From: AP-15 sp963755435
GTDB taxonomy: Bacteria; Pseudomonadota; Alphaproteobacteria; ATCC43930; CGMCC-115725
Reading direction: 5' to 3'
DNA length: 64,000 nucleotides
Assembly (NCBI GenBank): GCA_963755435.1
Contig: CAVWJX010000005.1
Coordinates: 248,001 to 312,000, forward strand
How positions within the stretch are numbered: position 1 is the first letter of the stretch; the number at the start of each line of letters is the position of its first letter. The notes beneath the pieces were generated by a model, which was given only the letters and a program-made list of their open reading frames with translations, was not told where the DNA came from and did no database searches. Both the position numbers and the translations under genes were made by a program. Positions 19,240 to 28,224 of this stretch are shown here, in pieces.

Positions 19240-20343
19240 ATGCGCATCGCCTTTTATGCGCCGCTCAAACCGCCCGATCATCCGGTGCCGTCGGGCGATC
19301 GGCGGATCGCACAATTGCTGTTCCGGGCGTTGCGCGAAGCCGGGCACGAGCCGGCGCTCGCCTGCCGCTTTCGCAGCTTTGAAGGCCGCGGCGACCCGGC
19401 CCGTCAGGCGCGCCTCGCCGCCGCCGGACGAAAGCTCGTCGAGCGCTTTGTGCGCCGCTGCCGAACGCGGCCCGGGACCGCGCCGGAGCTGTGGTTCACC
19501 TACCATCTCTATCACAAGGCCCCCGATTGGCTCGGACCGCCGGTCGCCGCAGCGCTCGGCATTCCCTATGTCGTCGCCGAGGCCTCGTTTGCGCCAAAGC
19601 GCGCGGGCGGGCGGTGGGACGCCGGCCACCGCGCCGCCGGGCAGGCGATCCGGCAGGCCGCGGCGGTGATCGGGCTCAACCCCGCCGATCGGGACTGCGT
19701 GCTGCCGTTGCTGGCCGATCCCGCGCGCTGGGCCGCGGTGAAGCCGTTTCTCGACGCCGCCGCTTATCGGCCGGCGCCGCGCGCCGGCGGGCACCCGCGG
19801 CTGATCGCGGTGGCGATGATGCGGCCCGGCGACAAGCTCGCCTCCTACCGCATCCTCGGTGACGCGCTGGTGCTGCTCGGCGATCTCGATTGGTCGCTCG
19901 ACGTGGTCGGCGACGGCGCCGCCCGATCGGCCGTCGAACGCGCACTGGCCCCGCTGGGCCGGCGGGTCGTCTGGGCCGGGGCGCTTGGCCCGCCGGCGGT
20001 CGCCCGCCGGCTTGGCCGCGCTGATCTGTGCCTATGGCCGGCGGTCAACGAGGCCTTCGGCATGGCGCTGCTCGAAGCCCAGGCAAGCGGCCTGCCGGTC
20101 GTCGCCGGGGCCGGCGGCGGGGTCGCCCAGATCGTCGCGACCGGGGTCAGCGGCTATCTGGTCCGGCCGGGCGATGTGGCGGACTTTGCCGCGGCGGTGC
20201 GACGGCTGATCGTCGATCGCCCCCGGCGCGCGCAATTCGCCGTGGCGGCGCGGCGGCGCATCTTGGCCGAGCACGATCTGCCGGCCGCCTCGCGCCGGCT
20301 GGCGGCGCTGCTCGCGGGACTGCGGCCGGCCGATGCCGCCTAG
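19240..20343 (+). CDS. GT4-family glycosyltransferase
   Basis: 367 residues. MRIAFYAPLKPPDHPVPSGDRRIAQLLFRAL at the start is the N-terminal Rossmann of a GT-B enzyme, and ADLCLWPAVNEAFGMALLEAQASGLPVVAGAGGGVAQIV is the C-terminal donor-binding E-x7-E region. Starts 14 bases after the previous gene. Unlike the preceding GT4 enzyme it lacks the SETF motif, so it belongs to another sub-family. Specificity unknown. Confidence 0.88.
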   Translation: MRIAFYAPLKPPDHPVPSGDRRIAQLLFRALREAGHEPALACRFRSFEGRGDPARQARLAAAGRKLVERFVRRCRTRPGTAPELWFTYHLYHKAPDWLGPPVAAALGIPYVVAEASFAPKRAGGRWDAGHRAAGQAIRQAAAVIGLNPADRDCVLPLLADPARWAAVKPFLDAAAYRPAPRAGGHPRLIAVAMMRPGDKLASYRILGDALVLLGDLDWSLDVVGDGAARSAVERALAPLGRRVVWAGALGPPAVARRLGRADLCLWPAVNEAFGMALLEAQASGLPVVAGAGGGVAQIVATGVSGYLVRPGDVADFAAAVRRLIVDRPRRAQFAVAARRRILAEHDLPAASRRLAALLAGLRPADAA

Positions 20344-20373
20344 CCCTGGTCGACCCGCCTCGAGCGGCGTGCC

Positions 20374-21627
20374 GTGACCGGCTCGGTCCTGTTCTATGTC
20401 CAGCACCTGCTCGGGATCGGGCATCTGCGGCGGGCCTTGCGCCTGGTCGAGGCAATGGCGCGGCAGGGCCTGCGGGTGACCTTGGTGTCGGGTGGCGAGA
20501 GCCTCCCCGAACTGGCCGAAGCCGCGGCCACGCGGATGGTTCAGCTGGCGCCGATCCGGGCCCGCGACTCGAGCTTCACGGATCTCGTCGACAGCGCCGG
20601 CGAGCCGGTCGGCGATGCTCTCCGCGCGGCGCGGCGCACGGCCCTGCTCGCCGCCTTCGCCACGGCCGAGCCCGACGCCGTCGCGGTCGAGGCGTTTCCG
20701 TTCGGCCGGCGCGCCTTCCGCTTCGAGCTCGACCCGCTGATCCGCGCCGCCCGCTCGCGCCGGCCCCGCGCGCTGGTGCTGTGCTCGCTGCGCGACATCA
20801 TCGTCGCGCCCGAGAATGAGGCGCGCCGGCGCGACATCCTCGCCCGGGTGCGCGCCGATTTCGACGCCGTTCTGGTCCATGGCGATCCGCGGCTCGTTCC
20901 GCTCGAGGCGAGCTTCCCCGAAGCCGCCGAGATCGCCGACCGGCTCGTCTATACCGGATATGTCGGCCCAGCCGATCGAGCAGCCGCCGCGCCGGCCGAT
21001 AAGCCGCCCGATCCCGATGCTGGAGCCCCTGGGGCCGGGAGCGGCGAGGTCCTGGTCTCGGTTGGCGGCGGTGCGGTTGGCGGCGCCGTGCTGGCGGCGG
21101 CGCTGGAAGCGCGCCGGCGCGGCTGCCTCGCCGATTGCCGCTGGCGGCTCTTGACCGGGCCCAACCTGCCCGCGGCCGAGTTCGCCGCACTGGCGGCAAA
21201 CCTGCCCCAAGGGGTTGTCGTCGAGCGCTACCGAACCGATTTTCCACAAATGCTGCGGCGCTGCCGGGTATCGGTCAGCCAAGCCGGCTACAACACCGTT
21301 CTCGACATTCTCGCGTCCGGCGCCGCCGCCGTGCTGGTCCCGTTCGCCGAGCTGCGCGAGACCGAGCAAAATTTGCGCGCACGGCGGCTGGCCGCCGCAG
21401 GCCGGGTCGAGATCGTGGCCCCAGGCGCGCTGTCGGCGGAGGCGATCGCAGCCGCGATCGATCGGGCGGTGCGCCACCGGCCGGCGCCCCTCGCCGTCGA
21501 CACCGGCGGCGCGCGGCGCAGCGCGCAACTGATCGCGGCGATGCTCGGCGCGCCGTGGGGCAGCGCTCCGATCGACCTTCAGAATTTCACAATCCATCCG
21601 GGTGACTGTACGGTCGGTAAATGGTAA
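20374..21627 (+). CDS. MurG-like (GT-B, COG4671-type) glycosyltransferase, second copy
   Basis: 417 residues, GTG start. VLFYVQHLLGIGHLRRALRLVEAMARQG matches the N-terminal loop of the first gene in this operon, and VSVSQAGYNTVLDILASGAAAVLVPF matches its C-terminal donor site, so the two are distant paralogues. A proline/alanine-rich linker (residues about 205-225) joins the two Rossmann halves. Its last 7 bases overlap the deacetylase gene, which suggests translational coupling. Confidence 0.88.
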   Translation: MTGSVLFYVQHLLGIGHLRRALRLVEAMARQGLRVTLVSGGESLPELAEAAATRMVQLAPIRARDSSFTDLVDSAGEPVGDALRAARRTALLAAFATAEPDAVAVEAFPFGRRAFRFELDPLIRAARSRRPRALVLCSLRDIIVAPENEARRRDILARVRADFDAVLVHGDPRLVPLEASFPEAAEIADRLVYTGYVGPADRAAAAPADKPPDPDAGAPGAGSGEVLVSVGGGAVGGAVLAAALEARRRGCLADCRWRLLTGPNLPAAEFAALAANLPQGVVVERYRTDFPQMLRRCRVSVSQAGYNTVLDILASGAAAVLVPFAELRETEQNLRARRLAAAGRVEIVAPGALSAEAIAAAIDRAVRHRPAPLAVDTGGARRSAQLIAAMLGAPWGSAPIDLQNFTIHPGDCTVGKW

Positions 21628-22505
21628 CTGTGTCGCAAGTCTCCCCGGCGGCAGTTGCGCGATGGGCCGATCTGGCACGCGAGCTCGACTGCTGGGGAAC
21701 AGAAGGGAGGATTGCCGGCTTGTGGTGGCGTGACGACGACGCGGCAGCGCCGTGCGAGCGCCTCGACCGTCTGCTGGCCATTGCCGGGCCGGTGCCGGTG
21801 GCGCTCGCGGTCATTCCGGCGCTGGCCACGCCGGGGCTCGCGGCATGGCTCGACACCGGCGCCGGGCGATCGGGCAGCCCCGCGCCGGTTGCGGTGCTGC
21901 AGCATGGCTGGCGCCACCTCGACCATGCCTCGCGCCCCCATGACCATGCCTCGCGGGCCGCGACCAACCGGACTGCGGCCAAGAAAAGTGAATTTCCGGC
22001 CGAGCGTCCAATCTCGTCGGTGGCGGCCGAGCTGGCCGCGGGACGCCAAACCCTCAGAACCCTGTTCGGCGGCCGCGCGCTTGGCGTGCTGGCGCCGCCA
22101 TGGAACCGGTTCGACGATGGTTTTCTGCCGCTGCTCGCCGGCTGCGGCATCGCCGCGATTTCGCGGGTCAAACCGCGTGCCGCGGCGTGGCCGGCGCCGG
22201 GCGTGTTCGCGGCCAACGTCCATGTCGACCTGGTCGCCTGGAGGGCGGATCGCGGGTTTATCGGCGAAGCGGCGGCGCTGGCCGGCCTCGTCGGCCATCT
22301 GCGGGCGCGCCGCGGCGGCGCGGCCGATCGCGACGAGCCGACCGGGATCTTGACCCACCACCTCGTTCAGGATCGGGCGACCGACGAATTCCTGGCGCGG
22401 CTGATGGCCCTGACCCTGGCCCATCCGGCGGCTCGCTGGCTCGACGCCGGCGCTGTCTTCGCCCCGGGGTTCGGCATCTCGGGCGCTGCCTCGGGGACCG
22501 CGTGA
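21621..22505 (+). CDS. Polysaccharide deacetylase-like (NodB-type) protein
   Basis: 294 residues. LWWRDDDAAAPCERLDRLL carries a DDD cluster like the catalytic/metal Asp pair of NodB domains. LQHGWRHLDHA carries the H-x3-H metal pair, and GVLAPPWNRFDDGFLPLL is the barrel strand after it. No signal peptide is seen, so the enzyme is probably cytosolic, which fits N-deacetylation of a sugar on a lipid carrier before export. It overlaps the glycosyltransferase before it by 7 bases and the membrane-protein gene after it by one base. Confidence 0.82.
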   Translation: MVTVSQVSPAAVARWADLARELDCWGTEGRIAGLWWRDDDAAAPCERLDRLLAIAGPVPVALAVIPALATPGLAAWLDTGAGRSGSPAPVAVLQHGWRHLDHASRPHDHASRAATNRTAAKKSEFPAERPISSVAAELAAGRQTLRTLFGGRALGVLAPPWNRFDDGFLPLLAGCGIAAISRVKPRAAAWPAPGVFAANVHVDLVAWRADRGFIGEAAALAGLVGHLRARRGGAADRDEPTGILTHHLVQDRATDEFLARLMALTLAHPAARWLDAGAVFAPGFGISGAASGTA

Positions 22506-23041
22506 TGAGCCGCCACGTCTATCCGACCTCGGCGATGATCGGCGATTATCTGCGCGCCGCCGCCGGGTTCGTGCCGATTGCGGCGGTGCTGGCGCTGGCC
22601 CCGGCCGGTGCCGTCGCCGGCACGATCCTGGGCGGCCTCGCGGCGCTGTTTGCGCTGTTCGGCGTGCGCACCGCGCTGCGCCACGCCAGCCCGATCGAGA
22701 TCAGCGAAGCCGGGGTGTCCGCCGCCGGGCCGCTCGGCGCGGCGATCCCTTGGGACCGGCTCGACGGCATCAAGCTCGCCTATTACTCGACCCGACGCGA
22801 CCGCCGCAACGGCTGGATGCAGCTCGAATTGCGCGCCGGATCGTCGCGTATCCGTCTCGACAGCCGGATCGACGGGTTCGCCGAGCTGGTCGGGCGGGCG
22901 GCGCGGGCCGCCGCCATGCGCGGGATCGCGCTGAGCCCGCCGACGGCGGCTAATCTCGAGGCCCTAGGCATCGAATGGGTCGGCCTCCCCGATCGGCCGG
23001 GCGGCGACAATTTCGTGCAAGCGATCGGAGGCCGGACGTGA
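22505..23041 (+). CDS. Membrane protein with PH-like domain, uncharacterised
   Basis: 178 residues. Two adjacent membrane segments (about residues 15-55: FVPIAAVLALAPAGAVAGTI and LGGLAALFALFGVRTAL) are followed by a soluble part with ISEAGVSAAGPLGAAIPWDRLDGIKLAYYSTRRDRRNGWMQLEL, which has the look of a bacterial PH/YdbT-like strand pattern. Start and stop overlap both neighbours (TGATG before, GTGA after), so it is translated with the deacetylase and with the ABC ATPase. I do not recognise a function; a membrane link between glycan synthesis and transport is conjecture. Confidence 0.7.
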   Translation: MSRHVYPTSAMIGDYLRAAAGFVPIAAVLALAPAGAVAGTILGGLAALFALFGVRTALRHASPIEISEAGVSAAGPLGAAIPWDRLDGIKLAYYSTRRDRRNGWMQLELRAGSSRIRLDSRIDGFAELVGRAARAAAMRGIALSPPTAANLEALGIEWVGLPDRPGGDNFVQAIGGRT

Positions 23042-24936
23042 GCGATCTGCTGGCGATCCGCGATCTGCATGTGCGCTTCGCCGCTCCGGGCGGTTTTATC
23101 CGCGCCGTCGCCGGGGTGTCGTTTCGGGTGCGCCCGCGCTCGACCGTGGCGCTGGTCGGCGAGTCGGGCTCGGGCAAGTCGGTCGTCAGCCAGTCGATCA
23201 TGCGGATTCTGCCGCGCAACGGCGAGATCACCGGCGGCCAGATCCTGTTCGCCGATCCGCGCGGCGACGGCGCCCCGATTGATCTGGCCCAGCTGCCGAG
23301 GGACGGCGCGGCGATGCGGGCGATCCGCGGCGGGCGCATCTCGATCATCTTTCAGGAACCGATGACCTCGCTGTCGCCGCTGCATACGGTGGGCAACCAG
23401 GTCGGCGAGGCGCTGCGGCTGCATCGGCGGGTCGGCGCCGCCGAAGCGTCCGAGCTGACCGCCGAGATCCTGCGCCTCGTCGGCTTTCCCGACCCGCGGC
23501 GCGCCCTGCGCAGCTACCCCTTCGAACTGTCGGGCGGATTGCGGCAGCGGGCGATGATTGCGATGGCGCTGGTCTGCCGCCCGGCCTTGCTGATCGCCGA
23601 CGAGCCGACGACGGCGCTCGACGTCACCATTCAGGCACAGATCCTCAAGCTCATGCTCGAATTGCAGCAGGAGCTCGGCATGGCGGTGCTGCTGATCACC
23701 CATGATCTGGGCGTGGTCGCCAACGTCGCCGAAGAAATTGTCGTCATGTATCGCGGCGAGGTGGTGGAGAGCGGCACTCTCGACGACATCTTCCGGCGGC
23801 CCGAACACCCTTATCTGCGCGCCCTGCTGCGCGCGGTGCCGCGCTTCGACATGAAGCCCGGCGAACGGCTGGTGCCGATCCGCGAGGTGGCGGCCGGCGA
23901 CGCGCCGCATCTGATGGCGCAAAAAGTGCCGTGGCCGCCGGGACCTTCGGCGCCGCTGCTCGAATGCACCGGCTTGCGCAAAGGCTATTCGATCCGCAAG
24001 AGCGGCTGGTTCGGCGGCAACGCGGCGCAGGTGATGGTGGTCGACGAGGTCAGCCTGAAGATCGAGCGCGGCGAATGCCTGGGACTGGTCGGCGAAAGCG
24101 GCTGCGGCAAGACCACCCTCGCCAAGGTGCTGCTGCGCGCGGTGAGCCCGGACGAAGGCTCGATCGTCTTCAACGATCATGGCCGGCCGACCAACGTGCT
24201 GGCGCTCGAGGGCGACGAGCTCAAGCGGTTTCGCCGCCAGGTGCAGTTCATCTTTCAGGACCCGTTCGGCTCGCTCAACCCGCGCATGACGGTCTACGAC
24301 ATCATCGAGGAGCCGCTGGCGATCCACGGCATCGGCACTGCCGGCTCGCGGCGCGAGATGGTCAACGAGCTGGTCGCACTGGTCGGGCTCGACCGGCGTC
24401 ATTTGCGCCGCTATCCGCACAGTTTTTCGGGCGGCCAGCGCCAGCGCATCGGCATCGCCCGGGCGCTCGCCCTGCGCCCCGACCTGGTGATCTGCGACGA
24501 GCCGACCTCGGCGCTCGACGTCTCGATCCAGGCGCAGATCCTGAACCTCTTGATGGATCTCAAGCAAAAGCTCGGGCTGACCTACCTGTTCATTTCCCAC
24601 AACCTGGCGGTGGTCGATTATATCGCCGATCGGATCGCGGTGATGTGCGCCGGCCGGATCGTCGAAATCGCCGACCGCGCCACCCTGTTCCGCGCCCCGG
24701 TGCATCCCTACACCCAGGCGCTGCTGGCGGCGGTGCCAGCGCCCGATCTGGGGCAGCGGCTCGACTTCCAGCGGCTGATGGAGGATCGGGCCTCCAACCC
24801 GGCGGCCTGGCCGGAGCCGTTCTGCCGCAGGCCGGCGGACCCGCCGCGGCTGATCGAGATCGCCCCCGGGCATGCGGTCGAGGCGCGGGCGCCGCCGGAC
24901 TTGCCGGCCCTGGCCGGCAGGCTGGCGCGGGCGTGA
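23038..24936 (+). CDS. Fused double ATP-binding subunit of a peptide-type ABC importer (YejF/DppDF-like)
   Basis: 632 residues from the GTG at 23038, overlapping the previous stop by four bases. Two complete ABC domains: the first with Walker A GESGSGKS, Q-loop FQEPMTSLSPLHT, signature LSGGLRQR, Walker B LLIADEPTTALD; the second with GESGCGKTT, FQDPFGSLNPR, FSGGQRQRIGIARAL, VICDEPTSALD. Each ends in an oligopeptide-transporter C-terminal region (HPYLRALL, HPYTQALLAAVP). It powers uptake with the two permeases and binding protein downstream; having the ATPase first in the operon is less common. Confidence 0.95.
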   Translation: MSDLLAIRDLHVRFAAPGGFIRAVAGVSFRVRPRSTVALVGESGSGKSVVSQSIMRILPRNGEITGGQILFADPRGDGAPIDLAQLPRDGAAMRAIRGGRISIIFQEPMTSLSPLHTVGNQVGEALRLHRRVGAAEASELTAEILRLVGFPDPRRALRSYPFELSGGLRQRAMIAMALVCRPALLIADEPTTALDVTIQAQILKLMLELQQELGMAVLLITHDLGVVANVAEEIVVMYRGEVVESGTLDDIFRRPEHPYLRALLRAVPRFDMKPGERLVPIREVAAGDAPHLMAQKVPWPPGPSAPLLECTGLRKGYSIRKSGWFGGNAAQVMVVDEVSLKIERGECLGLVGESGCGKTTLAKVLLRAVSPDEGSIVFNDHGRPTNVLALEGDELKRFRRQVQFIFQDPFGSLNPRMTVYDIIEEPLAIHGIGTAGSRREMVNELVALVGLDRRHLRRYPHSFSGGQRQRIGIARALALRPDLVICDEPTSALDVSIQAQILNLLMDLKQKLGLTYLFISHNLAVVDYIADRIAVMCAGRIVEIADRATLFRAPVHPYTQALLAAVPAPDLGQRLDFQRLMEDRASNPAAWPEPFCRRPADPPRLIEIAPGHAVEARAPPDLPALAGRLARA

Positions 24937-24952
24937 GGCGGCCGAAGCGGCG

Positions 24953-27097
24953 ATGACGCCAACGGGTACGTCTCGCCCCTTGGGTGGCGCGGTGAGAAGG
25001 TTCGCCGCCCCGGTGCTGTTCGCGGCGAGCATGCTGATCGCCGCCCCAGTGCTGCTGCCGGCGATACCCAGTGCCGCGCGGGCCGCCCCCGGCGCCGCAC
25101 CGACAGCCCCGGCTCCTGCCGCATCGGCCCCGGCAGCCCCGGCGGCGGCATCGGCCCCGGCCCCGGCAGCCACGGCATCGGCACCGGCCCCGGCAGCCAC
25201 GGCATCGGCACCGGCCCCGGCGAGATTGCACGAAACGCCGTTTTTCCGGGAGGCGGTGGCGAGCGGCGCACTCCCCAAGCTCGCCGACCGGCTGCCGAGC
25301 GAGCCCTCGGTGGTCGACGCCAGCGGGGTCCCGGGAAATCAGCTGCGCTTGCTGATGGCCAGCCCCAAGGACACCCGGATGATGGTGGTCTACGGCTATG
25401 CCCGGCTGATCGGCTACACCCCGTCACTCGAGTTCGCGCCGGATATCCTCAAATCGCTCGACGTCATCGACGGCCGGGTCTTTACCCTGCATTTGCGCAA
25501 GGGCATGAAATGGTCCGACGGCCAACCATTCACCGCCGAGGACTTTCGCTACTGGTACCAGGATGTCGCCGAGAACCCGAAGCTGTCGCCGTCGGGGCTG
25601 CCGGTCGAGCTGCTGCCCGAGGGTCAGCCGCCGCTCTTCGAGGTGCTGGACGACACGACGGTGCGCTACAGCTGGCCCAGCCCGAACCCGCTGTTCTTGC
25701 CGGCTCTCGCCCGCGCCGACCCGCTATTCATCTACTGTCCCGCGCATTATTTGAAGCAATTTAATAAAAAATATGCCAACAAGGCTAAGCTTGCCGCTCT
25801 CGTCAAAAAGATGCGAGTGCACAATTGGGCAGCCTTGCACAACCGAATGAATAGCATGTATCGGGACAACAATCCCGATCTGCCAACCCTTGAGCCATGG
25901 GTTTTGAAAACCAGGCCGCCGTCAGAGCGTTATATTTTCGTAAGAAATCCCTATTATTATCGCCTCGACACGGCCGGGCATCAGCTGCCGTACATCGACC
26001 AAGTGATCATGTCGCTGGCCGACAGCCGCCTTATTCCGGCCAAGACCGCCGCCGGCGAGAGCGATTTGCAGGCGCGCTATCTGAGCTTCGACGACTACAC
26101 CTTTCTGCGCCGCAACGAGGAACGCCAGCACTTCAAGGTGCGGCTGTGGCGCAGCGGCCCGGGCAGCCAGTTGGCGCTCTATCCCAATCTCAACGTCAAC
26201 GACCCGGTGTGGCGCCAACTGTTGCGCGACGTGCGCTTTCGCCGCGCCCTGTCGCTGGCGATCAATCGCCACGAGATCAACGAGGTGCTCTATTTCGGGC
26301 TGGCGATCGAGGGCCAGAACACACTATTGCCGAAGAGCCCGCTCTACGAACCCGCCTACCGCAGCGCCTGGGCCCAATACGATCTGAGCGAGGCCAACCA
26401 CCTGCTCGACCAGATCGGGCTCCAGCGGCGCGACGGCGACCCCGACGGCGTGCGGCTGCTGCCCGATGGCCGGCCGATGGAGATCGTCGTCGAGGATTCG
26501 GGCGAATGGCCGGGCAGTACCGACGTGCTCGAGCTGATCCACAATTCCTGGCGCCACCTCGGCATCCGGCTGTTCACCAAGCCGCTCCAGCTCACCCTGT
26601 TCCGCCAGCGGGTGTTTTCCGGGGAAACCCTGATGTCGATCGACAAGGGCATCGAAAACGGCCTGGCCAGTGCATCCTCCTCGCCCTGGGAATTCGCGCC
26701 GACCAGTCAGCAAGAGCTCGAATGGCCCAAATGGGGCCAGTATTACGAGACCAAGCACAAGGCCGGTGAGCGCCCCGACCTGCCGGCCGCGATGGATCTG
26801 AAAAATCTTTACGACGCTTGGCTCGGCACCGTGACGCGCGAGCAGAAGACCGCGGTCTGGCGCCAGATCCTGAAGATCTGGGCCGACCAGGTGTTTTCGA
26901 TGGGCACCGTGGCCGGGGTGCTGCAGCCGGTGGTGGTCAGCGACAATCTGCGCAACGTTCCCGAGAAGGGCATCTGGAATTGGGATCCCGGAGCCTTTTT
27001 CGGCATCTACAAGCCCGACCGGTTCTGGCTCGCGGCGCCGCCTTCGGCCGCGAAATCGGCGTCCGCCGCGGCACCCGCCGCCGCGGCCTACCGTTGA
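24953..27097 (+). CDS. ABC transporter substrate-binding protein, family 5 (peptide type)
   Basis: 714 residues from the ATG at 24953. The signal peptide (VLFAASMLIAAPVLLPAIPSAARA) is followed by about 60 residues of Ala/Pro/Ser low complexity, partly a 27-base tandem repeat. The SBP_bac_5 fold starts near LHETPFF: SLEFAPDILKSLDVIDGRVFTLHLRKGMKWSDGQPFTAEDFRYWY is the classic family segment, and RDVRFRRALSLAINRHEINEVLYFG the second. It is longer than DppA/OppA (about 540) and closer to YejA-like proteins. Periplasmic. A stretch near 25750-25960 is noticeably AT-richer than the rest. Confidence 0.92.
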   Translation: MTPTGTSRPLGGAVRRFAAPVLFAASMLIAAPVLLPAIPSAARAAPGAAPTAPAPAASAPAAPAAASAPAPAATASAPAPAATASAPAPARLHETPFFREAVASGALPKLADRLPSEPSVVDASGVPGNQLRLLMASPKDTRMMVVYGYARLIGYTPSLEFAPDILKSLDVIDGRVFTLHLRKGMKWSDGQPFTAEDFRYWYQDVAENPKLSPSGLPVELLPEGQPPLFEVLDDTTVRYSWPSPNPLFLPALARADPLFIYCPAHYLKQFNKKYANKAKLAALVKKMRVHNWAALHNRMNSMYRDNNPDLPTLEPWVLKTRPPSERYIFVRNPYYYRLDTAGHQLPYIDQVIMSLADSRLIPAKTAAGESDLQARYLSFDDYTFLRRNEERQHFKVRLWRSGPGSQLALYPNLNVNDPVWRQLLRDVRFRRALSLAINRHEINEVLYFGLAIEGQNTLLPKSPLYEPAYRSAWAQYDLSEANHLLDQIGLQRRDGDPDGVRLLPDGRPMEIVVEDSGEWPGSTDVLELIHNSWRHLGIRLFTKPLQLTLFRQRVFSGETLMSIDKGIENGLASASSSPWEFAPTSQQELEWPKWGQYYETKHKAGERPDLPAAMDLKNLYDAWLGTVTREQKTAVWRQILKIWADQVFSMGTVAGVLQPVVVSDNLRNVPEKGIWNWDPGAFFGIYKPDRFWLAAPPSAAKSASAAAPAAAAYR
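25161..25214 (+). repeat. 27-base tandem repeat inside the binding-protein gene
   Basis: Two identical 27-base copies (25161-25187 and 25188-25214) with a partial third encode PAATASAPA in the linker after the signal peptide. Because the unit is a multiple of three, copy-number change would keep the frame. Confidence 0.85.
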
Positions 27098-27225
27098 GCA
27101 GCGCCGGATGCGGCACCGGTCGGCCACCCCGGCAATCTTGCGGCCGGCCGCCGCCCGCCTCGGGCTGGAGAGAAAATAGGCAATGATGCACTCTGTTCGC
27201 CTGCGGCAGCGACGGGACTCCGCCA

Positions 27226-28224
27226 ATGTTTAGCTATATCATTCATCGTCTGTTGATCATGATCCCGACCTTGATCGCGATCAGCATCGTTGTCTTCACC
27301 ATCATCAATCTGCCGCCGGGCAATTACTTCACCACCTATGTCGCCGAGTTGCAGGGGTCGGGCGAAACGACGGACATGACCAAGGTCAAGTTTCTTGAAG
27401 CCGAATACGGCTTCGACCGGCCGCTGTGGCAGCAATACCTGCGGTGGGTCGGCGGGCTGCTGCACGGCGATATGGGGTACTCCTTTTCCTATGACCTGCC
27501 GGTTGACAAAGTAGTCGGCGACCGGATGCTGCTGACCGCCATCGTCTCGATCACCACGATCATCTTTACGTACCTGGTCGCGTTTCCGATCGGAGTCTAT
27601 TCGGCGACGCACCAATATAGCTGGAGCGACCATCTGCTGACGTTGCTCGGCTTTCTCGGGCTGGCGACGCCGAGCTTCCTGTTGGCCCTGGTGCTGCTTT
27701 ATCTGGCCAATGTCTATCTCGGGATTTCGATCGGCGGGTTGATGGATCCCAAATACATCGACCAGCCGTGGAGCTGGCCAAAAGTATTTTCGCTGTTCGC
27801 CCATATCTGGATCCCGGTCATCGTCATCGGCTCGGCCGGAACCGCCAGCATGATCCGCCGGCTGCGCGCCAACCTGCTCGACGAATTGCAAAAGCAATAC
27901 GTCGTCACCGCCCGCGCCAAGGGCCTGCATCCGTTCAAGGTGCTGTTCAAATATCCGCTGCGCATGGCCTTGAACCCGTTCATCTCCGATATCGGCTCGC
28001 TGCTGCCGCAGGTGATTTCGGGGGCGGCGATCGTCTCGGTGGTGATGTCGCTGCCGACCACCGGGCCGATGCTGCTCGATGCGCTGCGCAGCCAGGACAT
28101 GTACCTCGCCGGCTCGTTTCTGATGTTCCTGTCGGTGCTGACTGTGATCGGCGTCTTTGTGTCCGATATGGCGCTGGCCCTGTTCGACCCGCGAATCCGC
28201 CTGCAGGCGGGGCGGCGCCAATGA
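27226..28224 (+). CDS. Peptide-type ABC transporter permease (DppB/OppB/YejB-like)
   Basis: 332 residues. MFSYIIHRLLIMIPTLIAISIVVFTIINLPPG is the standard first membrane segment, and the EAA-like loop reads RANLLDELQKQYVVTARAKGL. LPQVISGAAIVSVVMSLPTTGPMLLDALRSQD is the last-third family motif. Six membrane segments expected. The next permease gene overlaps by ATGA. The 128 bases before it hold no gene. Confidence 0.94.
   Translation: MFSYIIHRLLIMIPTLIAISIVVFTIINLPPGNYFTTYVAELQGSGETTDMTKVKFLEAEYGFDRPLWQQYLRWVGGLLHGDMGYSFSYDLPVDKVVGDRMLLTAIVSITTIIFTYLVAFPIGVYSATHQYSWSDHLLTLLGFLGLATPSFLLALVLLYLANVYLGISIGGLMDPKYIDQPWSWPKVFSLFAHIWIPVIVIGSAGTASMIRRLRANLLDELQKQYVVTARAKGLHPFKVLFKYPLRMALNPFISDIGSLLPQVISGAAIVSVVMSLPTTGPMLLDALRSQDMYLAGSFLMFLSVLTVIGVFVSDMALALFDPRIRLQAGRRQ

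Noticed and set aside
20032..21678. 548-residue open frame antisense to glycosyltransferase genes
   Set aside because: Shadow frame; the plus-strand genes carry clear motifs.
22783..25278. 831-residue open frame antisense to the ABC ATPase
   Set aside because: Antisense shadow of the double ATPase and the start of the binding-protein gene; composition is not protein-like.
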